In this document: one piece after another, positions 57,906-64,000 of the stretch | Numbering within the stretch: the first letter of the stretch is position 1 | Layout: each line of letters begins with the position of its first letter | Origin: Peromyscus leucopus | Taxonomy: Eukaryota > Chordata > Mammalia > Rodentia > Cricetidae | Direction: 5' to 3' | DNA: 64,000 bases | Assembly (NCBI RefSeq): GCF_004664715.2 | Contig: NC_051075.1 | Span: forward strand, 39,339,458-39,403,457 | Program-made: the position numbers and the translations under genes | Notes under the pieces: model-generated | Seen by the model: the letters and a program-made list of their open reading frames with translations, nothing else | The model's database searches: none | Told to the model about the DNA's origin: nothing

Positions 57906-58464
57906 ATAATCGACCAAACTGTCCTGGAGAAGGATTCTGCTTGTCCTTCCAGAGAATGTTTACTGGCACATGGACTCTTTAAGATGAAGCATATGCATGT
58001 GTTTTATTGACTGAGACGTAAGTAGGAGCCATGACCAAAACAAAGCCAAGTTCCTTGACAGGACTTTAAATCAAGTGTTCTGTTTCTGAGAAGCTATTTC
58101 AACCTCTGTTGTCTTGGTCTGCTAACTCCTAGTGATTGCTTAATGCTATCCAGCTGTCTTCACCCTCTCTCTGTTAACTTCTTCTTCCGCTGACCAAATG
58201 TACTCAATGGATACATTATAAGGAAGTAGAATTCTGAGTAGAATTAAAGTCTCATATTTACCTCCTCGTTTTACAGCCTTATCTTTATCTCCCTTAAACA
58301 TAAGCTAGCCTCTCACATTGTCCATCTGTGATCCTATAACCTTAGATACCAACCAACATAAGGAAGAATTTCTGCGCAATGTACCAGCTCAGCACACACA
58401 TCCTTCCCAAGGCTTGTTGGTTGGTGATGTTGTTTTTATTTTATCTTCTGTCTTATGTCTTCAG
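57906..58464. other. Unique sequence, nothing recognised
   Basis: Repeat-free lead-in to the candidate exon at 58465. It ends in a strong pyrimidine tract (58432-58464). Confidence 0.4.
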
Positions 58465-58539
58465 TGCAATCAATGGAGTTGCATTTTCTATGAAAACACC
58501 ACCAAGGAAGAAAAGCCCATCATTCTTTTCAGGAGCCAG
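58465..58539 (+). other. Candidate 75-bp internal exon
   Basis: The segment is preceded by a long pyrimidine tract ending 'CTTATGTCTTCAG' (to 58464) and followed by a good donor, 'GCCAG' then 'GTAAATGA' (GT at 58540). It is 75 bp, a multiple of three, and two of its three forward frames are open (one reads CNQWSCIFYENTTKEEKPII...). No protein family is recognised and no neighbouring exon was found in the window, so this may be chance. Confidence 0.25.
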
Positions 58540-59672
58540 GTAAATGAATGAATCAGCCTGACGATGATTTTGCCAACATCCTAATGTTCCAATACAAAGC
58601 ATTCTCTTAGCATGACAGAATGGCTAATCATCTTGATAAAACTGCGTTCTCTCTGAGTTTTCTTTATGTGTAGCCAAGCGCCACCATCTGAAGAAAGAGC
58701 AGAGGTATGGAAGGACAACTCAAGGCTCCAGGCCCAGCTTGACTCCTGGTCAAGATACCAAGGCTCTTCAGTGGTCATTGCACTTGGTCTAAGTGGGGGG
58801 AGTCAGAATCAGCACTAAAGGTTCTTATACATAGTTTCAAGAACCTTGATAGAGCTGACGTTTTTTTCCTCCTTGACATCTAAACAGGTGGCTTGTCACA
58901 AAGTCATGGATGCTGACAAGAGGCCCGAGATCCAGGTCAGAGACAGTAATCATAGAGCAAGCAACAGAAGTGTGGCTTAGTGACATCAGTTCCTCTTGCT
59001 ACCAAGTTGAAAGGGGCAACTATTTGCACTTTAGAAGAGAAACTCTCTATTCAAGGACCCTAAATCTTATTGTGTTAGATAGTAAGCATGCTGCCTTTGC
59101 TCCAGAAGCAAACATGCTCTCCATTTTCCCAAGCTAAACTGCTAGGTGCACTTGCTTGGAACATAGGCCAGAAAAAAAGACCATCAACACTTTGCTCCTA
59201 AAACATGTAGAAACATGAGAGATCCACAAAGAGCTGTTCCCTGGTACTAGGTCACCTCTACAGTCATCTTTGTAGGGAGGCTGTGAGATGAAAATTGTGT
59301 TTAAATATAGAGAGTAGCACATTATAGACACCTGTTGAATGTTGGGCTGTTGTACGTATGTCTCAAGATCACACCAAAAAAAGAGGGAAAGAAACATGTA
59401 CATAAACACATATAATGTGCACATCTATTAGATGTACAAATAGAAAACATACTCACATGTATTTCATCGATACTGCTAAGCCAGTCCTCAGTCATACTTA
59501 GCCTCTAGACTGCTGGTGAAATCTTCTCACCCTACACCCTGTCTGATTGGAAGTCCAGTGGATGGTGAGGTTCCGCTACGGGAAATGCAATGGTTTGAAG
59601 GCTTCCCTCAAAGGAGGCTTGCTTTATTGTGGGTACAGTGTTACGTGCTTATATCCGTGTTTTCTTCAGGCT
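58540..59672. other. 1.1 kb unique sequence, nothing recognised
   Basis: No repeat or gene recognised. It may be intronic if the candidate exon is real. Confidence 0.4.
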
Positions 59673-60025
59673 TGTCCTGGCAGTGGTGTCAATGAGATGT
59701 GCCCATAGTCTTAAACATTTGAATACCAGATCCCCAGCTGGTGGCATTGTTGGGGAGGCTTAGGGGTGTGGCCTTGTTGGAAGAAGACTGTCACTTCAGG
59801 CTGCCTTTGAAGAGCTTAAGGACTTGAGCGGTTCCCCATGTGTTTCCTGCTTGTGGTTTGAGATGTGAGTCCACAGCTTCTGCTCCATGTCTTCTGCTGG
59901 CAGCCATGCTTTCCCGCCACAATGGACTCCTATCCCTGTGGATCCGTAAGTCCAAATAAACGCTTTCTTCTATAAGTTGCCTTGGCCATGGAGTTTTATC
60001 GCAGCAACAGGAAACTAACCAACAC
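59673..60025 (+). mobile_element. MT-type MaLR LTR, sense
   Basis: 'CCCCAGCTGGTGGCATTGTT', 'TGTGGCCTTGTTGGAAGAAG', 'GTTTCCTGCTTGTGGTTTGA', 'AAATAAACGCTTTCTTCTAT' (AATAAA signal at about 59957) and the terminal 'GGAAACTAACCAACACA'. The left edge is uncertain and no target duplication is seen. Confidence 0.8.
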
Positions 60026-60979
60026 AGACCCCAATCAATCTCTATACACATCACCGATTTTACTTAAAGCTTCCTGTGTGTTTTGTCAACTGATTTAAAG
60101 AGAAATGAATTGAGTGTTTTAAGCAAAGGCCAGAAATAAAAGAAGCAGCAGAAAGTTGCAATCTATCGCAAGTAGATGTTTGAAATAATTGTGTTTTTCC
60201 CTGTCTAAGAACTGGAATGCAGAATTCAAGCATTCCCTTTTGCATTTTCGCTGCTCAATCCCTCCTATAGTCTGTAGCAAGCCAAACAAAACCAATTCCT
60301 TTCATGCCCTCTACTGGATATCTGAAGTTAAGCATCAATAACAAAACAAAATCAGTAAAACTGTACACAATGGTCAAAACCTAGTTATGACTTCTCAGCA
60401 ATTGTTACGTTCGATATGCATTAGTCTATGCAGCCTGTCTTCACAGCAGCTCTGCTCTGTCAAGGAGGAGACAGAAACCTCCAACAACATCACTAGAGCC
60501 CACAAGATCCTAGTCAGGGCAAAGCCGGAACCAGAAGCAGAGCAGACCCACTCGGAAGCCAGTGACTACTGATGTTCACACAATACCGCAGACTCAGGGC
60601 CAGTTTAAGGTGATGTGTAGATTTTAAAGATTCTTCCAGGAGAACAGTCCTGTTGCTTGTAAAGAGGCAGGACCAGTAGGTGATCATGGAGCCAGCCAAG
60701 GGGAAACCATCCCAGAGAGACCTTCAATCCTCAGTCTCATTTGCTTTCTCCACTTCAGGGAGGGCCAAGGTTCTCAACACTGCCTTACTTCTGGTGCGAC
60801 TTCCTCCCAAAACCCCAAACAGGACAAGGCTCCAAGATGACTCTCTTGGCTTCTTTTTACTGCTGCTAAAGGGTCTTTGAGAGGAAAACAATATAGTCAT
60901 GATTCACAAGTATATTTTAAACTGACATTAATCTCTCAAGTGAGAGACCAGGGAAAATGACATCCTCAAATAAGATTCC
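60026..60979. other. Unique sequence, nothing recognised
   Basis: About 950 bp without a recognised repeat. Short frames (60387-60880) have no signature. Confidence 0.45.
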
Positions 60980-61115
60980 GTCTGGAGCCTAAGAGATGAC
61001 TCTGCAGGAGCTTGACACCAAGCCTGATGACATGAGTTCAATCGTGTGTCCTACATGGCAGGAGGGCAAGTCTGATCACCTCTGACCTCCTCATGCAGCT
61101 CACGGCATGTGTCCA

Positions 61116-61170
<55 letters not shown>
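60980..61170 (+). mobile_element. B3-type SINE, sense, with (CA)n tail
   Basis: 'GGAGCCTAAGAGATGACTCT' head, 'ACATGAGTTCAATCGTGTGT' (B-box region), 'CACCTCTGACCTCCTCATGC', then (CA)n at 61117-61168 and an A/T-rich end. Confidence 0.75.
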
Positions 61171-61171
<1 letters not shown>

Positions 61172-61803
61172 ATTAATTCTAAAATGTAATTTTAAAAACA
61201 GAGTCAGAGCCCATTGGCCACTCAGTGTGAAATCCCATTAAATAGGTGATAAAGGTGGTGGTTGCTTGGTGGTTTTGAAAGTAAGTTTCCATTCCAACAG
61301 ATAGAGGACAGCAGAAGCCATATACAGACAGCAGTAGCATCTACAGATGAGGAATTCTCATAGCCAAAGTGGAAAGGAAGCCGGTTTACCCTTCCTTGGC
61401 CTTGGGTTTATTTATATACCCATAGGCATATCAGTTTTCTACATGCCAATGTTAAATTGCTACAGAATTATGAAACAGCCTAGTCGATGACGAAGATACA
61501 TATTCACATACACAGATAGTCCTCGGAGGCCACAGCATGACTTTGAAAATATATTCATCTTGCTTGTTTATTCAAGTGCCTTCCATATCTTCTTCCATGG
61601 ATCAAGTAGAAGAAAAGGAATAGGGTTGCTCTGTGAGCACTTCTCTTGCTATGAGAGGCTGTCACGGGGTTTGGATCAAGTGTGGTGGGGTGGCAAACGG
61701 AAGTTTACTCATAGGCCAGTCCCAGCAAGGCATTTCAGAAATGAAATATAAAAATAAATGTATTTTTTCATTCATTCCCACCATTTCTTTTTAACTATAT
61801 TAA

Positions 61804-61805
<2 letters not shown>
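61171..61805. other. Unique sequence, nothing recognised
   Basis: About 630 bp without a recognised feature. Confidence 0.45.
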
Positions 61806-61837
<32 letters not shown>

Positions 61838-61983
61838 ACAAATGTGCACACACCATAATCAGATGACAGCTTGCAGACATCTGTTCTTTCTTTCCACCAC
61901 ATATGTCCTGAGGATTGAACCCAGGTCATCTGGCTTGGTTGCAAGTGCCTTTACCTGCAGAACCACCTTGGCAACCCTCCGGT
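61806..61983 (-). mobile_element. B3-type SINE, antisense, with (TG)n
   Basis: Plus strand starts as (TG)n (61808-61836), then 'GAGGATTGAACCCAGGTCAT', 'GGTTGCAAGTGCCTTTACCT' and 'GCAGAACCACCTTGGCAACC', the complement of a B3-type head. Confidence 0.75.
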
Positions 61984-62249
61984 AACTATTTCTTCTTAAG
62001 ACAGACTGCACACCTGGATCTCCATGGAAGAACATCCTGGATGGAAAGCAATGGTTCCCCTCTGGATTTCCAGTAAACTAGTCATTTGGAAATACTTAAC
62101 CACAATTGAAGGAATAACATAACAGTAAAATTCCCACTCGCCTATTTTTTATTTTTTATTTTTTTATTTTTTTTGCCTAGGCAGCTTTATGACCAACTTG
62201 CTTAGCTATATTCTCCACAGCTGTGCAACTTATCTGTGATTTAAAAAAC
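61984..62249. other. Flank upstream of the young L1, with T-rich run
   Basis: T-rich low complexity at 62143-62174. 'GATTTAAAAAACAAAGACAG' near 62238-62257 would fit an L1 endonuclease target (TT/AAAA), but the matching copy lies beyond the window. Several bases either side of 62250 could belong to flank or element. Confidence 0.5.
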
Positions 62250-62798
62250 AAAGACAGGCAGAGATTCAAGATGGCGGAGACAAGCAGACGCAGGTAGGCC
62301 TGTGGCAGCAGCCCGCGGAGGTAGATGGGTCCGGCGGCAGCGGACGACAGGGACATTTAGGCCCGGCGGTAGCTGGCCGAGACATTCAGGCCCAGCGGCG
62401 GCCCACAGAGATGGACAGGCCCTGCGGCAGAGAAAAGCAGACAGAGGTGGACGGGCCTGGCGGCGGCGGCCAACAGAGACATTCAGGCCCGGCGGCGGCG
62501 GCCCACAGAAGTAGACCACAGAAGTAGACAGGCCACTGGGCGGAAACGGGCGGACGCAGGTGGGTCCGCAGCGACTCGCGAAGGTGGAAGGGTCCGGTGG
62601 CAGCGGCCGACAGGGACATACAGGCCCAGCGGCAACCGGCAGAGACATACACGCCTGGTGGCAGTTCACAGAGGTGGATGGGCCCGGCAGCAGTGACGGG
62701 CAGGGGTAGGTAGGCCCGTGGTGGCAGCCGGCAGAGACATACAGGCCCGTTGGCGGCCCGCAGAGGCAGACAGACCCAGCGGCACCTGACAGGGACAT
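62241..62798 (-). other. 185-codon antisense open frame across the L1 5' UTR
   Basis: An ATG-initiated minus-strand frame covers almost the whole repeat array and ends at 62241-62243, just outside the inferred L1 5' edge. It is Pro/Cys/Gly/Leu-rich, with recurring CPC, VCLC and GP motifs that mirror the DNA repeats. Other minus frames are also open (62386-62820 and 62666-63025), so GC-rich repeats without stop codons explain much of it. It is comparable in position to primate L1 ORF0, but coding is unproven. Confidence 0.3.
62267..62277 (+). promoter_or_regulatory. YY1-type site at the L1 5' tip
   Basis: CAAGATGGCGG matches the YY1 core AAGATGGCGG. Human L1 carries a YY1 site (CAAGATGGCCG) within its first ~25 bp that sets the transcription start. 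Here the site lies at the same kind of place, next to the inferred 5' edge. Confidence 0.65.
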
Positions 62799-62880
62799 AC
62801 AGCCCCTGCGGCGGAGACAAGTAGACTCAGGTGGGCCTGTGGCGGTGGGCCACAGGGGTGGACAGGCCCGGGACGGAGAG
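62274..62880 (+). promoter_or_regulatory. L1 5' UTR with degenerate monomer-like repeats (CpG island)
   Basis: Units of about 29-36 bp built on 'GACATTCAGGCCCGGCGGC' or 'GACATACAGGCCC' recur (62359, 62388, 62417, 62480, 62616 and later). A larger motif, 'GGCGGAGACAAGCAGACGCA'+'GGT', returns in variants near 62274, 62424, 62540 and 62811. CpG density is far above the rest of the window. Muroid L1 promoters are built from tandem monomers, and this array fits that role. Confidence 0.8.
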
Positions 62881-62978
62881 GGGCGGATGCAGCTTGGAAC
62901 GGGGACGCCCCTAGCCCCGATGCCTGGGGAGGAGGTTGTCTCCGTGGGTCAGAGCCGGGGCAAGTCTGGGCACTCCGT

Positions 62979-63260
62979 TTGGGGACAACCCAGGGCCCAA
63001 CTGCTGATCCTGTGAAACCCAACAACTTGGAGGTGTTGGTGAGACTACCCTGCTCAGCTGAAACCCATCTGGGAGAGGATTCAGATGCCTACAGTTTGAA
63101 GTCTGAAGAAACAAGATCAGCTGAGGAGTTGACAAATGAACAAAACGTGACCTGGGAACACAGAAGAAGGCGCTACCCAGCCACCAAACCAGATCACCAG
63201 AATCATAAGTATATAATTCACCGACTGAAATCAGCTGTCCCTGAAGAAACAGCTCAATAG
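62979..63260 (+). other. 93-codon upstream open frame in the L1 5' UTR
   Basis: ATG at 62979 to TAG at 63258-63260, 100 bp before the ORF1 start and in a different frame (so not a simple N-terminal extension). The product would be charged and hydrophilic (ends ...SAVPEETAQ). It may be a translated uORF, a remnant of an older ORF1 5' region, or chance. Confidence 0.3.
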
Positions 63261-63360
63261 CACCAATTTAACCAAGAACCCCTACTAAACCAAGACTAAA
63301 AATTAGAACAAGAGAGGCACTCTCAGACACAGACACCACCTGCACCGCACAGAGGAAAAT

Positions 63361-64000
63361 ATGAGTAGACGCCAGTGCAAAAATACAGGCAACAACATAA
63401 AGACCTATATGGCAACATCAGAACTTAGTGATTCTACACCTGCAAGACCTAAACATACCATGACAGAAGAAACAGAAGAGATCAACCCTAAAAATGACTT
63501 TAAGAAGATGATAGAGGCCCTTAAAGAAGAAATAAAACATTCCCTCAATGAGGAAATAAAAACTTTCCTTAAAGAGGAAATGAAAATCTACCTTAAAGAG
63601 GAAATAAAAACTTTCCTTAAAGAGGAAATGAAACACTCTCTTAAAGAGGAAATAAGAACTTCCCTTAAAGAGGAAATGAAAAACTCCATTAAAGAGGAAA
63701 TAAAAAACTCCCTTAAAGAAATGGAAGAAAAAACGAACAAAAAATGGGAAGAAATCAAATCAAGCCAAGAAAAAGCAATTAAACAGATGAAAGAAACATT
63801 CCAAGATCTGAAAAATGAATTTGAGACAATAAAGAAAGCACATGCTGAGGGAATGCTGGAAATAGAAATCCTGACAAAACGAACAGGAGCTATAGAAACA
63901 AGCATAACCAACCCATTGCAAGAGATGGAACAGAGAATCTCTGACACTGAAGAGATGATAGAGAAAATAGATTCGTCAGTCAAAGAAAATACTAAAGACA
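63361..64000 (+). CDS. L1 ORF1 protein (RNA-binding chaperone), 5' part
   Basis: ORF1p is the trimeric nucleic-acid chaperone that coats L1 RNA in cytoplasmic particles and is needed for retrotransposition. The frame is open from ATG 63361 to the window edge (213 codons, no stop). The protein starts MSRRQCKNTGNN, then a Ser/Thr-rich head (residues 1-45). Eight 8-residue repeats of the type E-E-I/M-K-x-x-L-K follow (residues 56-119), then a long charged coiled coil (to about 200) with the EMEQRISDTEEMIE motif typical of the coil's end in rodent ORF1p. The RRM and C-terminal domains lie beyond the edge. This start was chosen for its homology to the ORF1 start at 39393 and because the frame has no earlier ATG in register nearby. 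The interrupted minus-strand frames here are shadows. Confidence 0.92.
   Translation, partial: MSRRQCKNTGNNIKTYMATSELSDSTPARPKHTMTEETEEINPKNDFKKMIEALKEEIKHSLNEEIKTFLKEEMKIYLKEEIKTFLKEEMKHSLKEEIRTSLKEEMKNSIKEEIKNSLKEMEEKTNKKWEEIKSSQEKAIKQMKETFQDLKNEFETIKKAHAEGMLEIEILTKRTGAIETSITNPLQEMEQRISDTEEMIEKIDSSVKENTKD
63526..63717 (+). repeat. 24-bp coding minisatellite (8 units) in L1 ORF1
   Basis: Units start at 63526, 63550, 63574, 63598, 63622, 63646, 63670 and 63694, in frame, with consensus 'GAGGAAATAAAAACTTTCCT'+'TAAA'. From unit 2 to unit 8 the third codon alternates ATA, ATG, ATA, ATG, ATA, ATG, ATA, revealing a 48-bp higher-order unit that was itself duplicated. Confidence 0.97.

Larger units (their letters stand above)
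62250..64000 (+). mobile_element. 5' end of a young-looking L1, truncated by the window edge
   Basis: A full-length-type 5' end: YY1-type site at the tip, CpG-rich repeated 5' UTR (62270-62900), unique 5' UTR (62900-63360) and an intact start of ORF1. The 213 visible ORF1 codons hold no stop or frameshift, and CpGs are still frequent, both signs of low age. ORF2 and the 3' end are outside the window, so integrity of the whole cannot be judged. Confidence 0.9.

Noticed and set aside
63418..63983. Minus-strand frames rich in Phe, Ser and Ile opposite ORF1
   Set aside because: They are mirror images of the Lys/Glu-rich 24-bp repeat and coiled coil of ORF1 on the plus strand.

Overview
This is mammalian nuclear DNA from a muroid rodent, most likely a cricetid (deer mouse, vole or hamster group). 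The evidence is the repeat content: B1 SINEs with the 'GCCGGGCGGTGGTGGCGC' head and the 'GGCGCAAAGCTACACAGAG' interior that I associate with cricetids, B2/B3, B4 and ID SINEs, ERVL-MaLR LTRs (ORR1/MT-like), muroid L1 elements and very long (CA)n, (GA)n and (TC)n microsatellites. Species cannot be fixed from the window. Family names come from recognising consensus motifs by eye; no alignment was run, so element edges are usually good to about 10-30 bp.

I find no ordinary protein-coding gene, no rRNA or tRNA gene and no processed gene copy with a long reading frame. The only convincing open frame is ORF1 of a LINE-1 that enters at 62.25 kb and runs off the right edge (start codon 63361, 213 uninterrupted codons). 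The rest is intergenic or intronic DNA in which roughly half the bases are recognisable repeats.

Layout: 0-13 kb holds scattered SINEs, a MaLR LTR, a Tigger/MER2-like DNA transposon, an old L1 piece beside a U6 snRNA pseudogene, L2 and MIR fossils, and an ancient L1 3' end. 13-27 kb is the least repetitive part and includes unique AT-rich stretches that could be conserved non-coding DNA. 27.15-35.8 kb is one old, nearly complete L1 in antisense, split by a MaLR-type LTR (itself split by an ERV LTR), a B3 SINE, a solo ERV2-type LTR and a piece of L1 3' UTR. 36-42 kb holds more LTRs, a B1, an ORR1 LTR and the 5' half of another old L1. 43-57 kb is dense in SINEs, microsatellites and LTR-like repeats, with a 31-bp minisatellite at 45.1 kb. 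57-62 kb is mostly unique with one LTR and two SINEs. 62.25-64 kb is the 5' end of a young-looking L1.

The most interesting items are in that last L1: a CpG-rich 5' UTR built from degenerate monomer-like repeats with a YY1-type site at its tip, a 185-codon antisense frame that reads out across the element's 5' edge, a 93-codon upstream frame, and an ORF1 N-terminus made of eight 24-bp (8-residue) repeats whose Ile/Met position alternates. Also worth checking are a complete set of 5-bp target duplications that places an abundant ~400-bp repeat among MaLR-type LTRs, and a splice-site-bounded 75-bp candidate exon near 58.5 kb.
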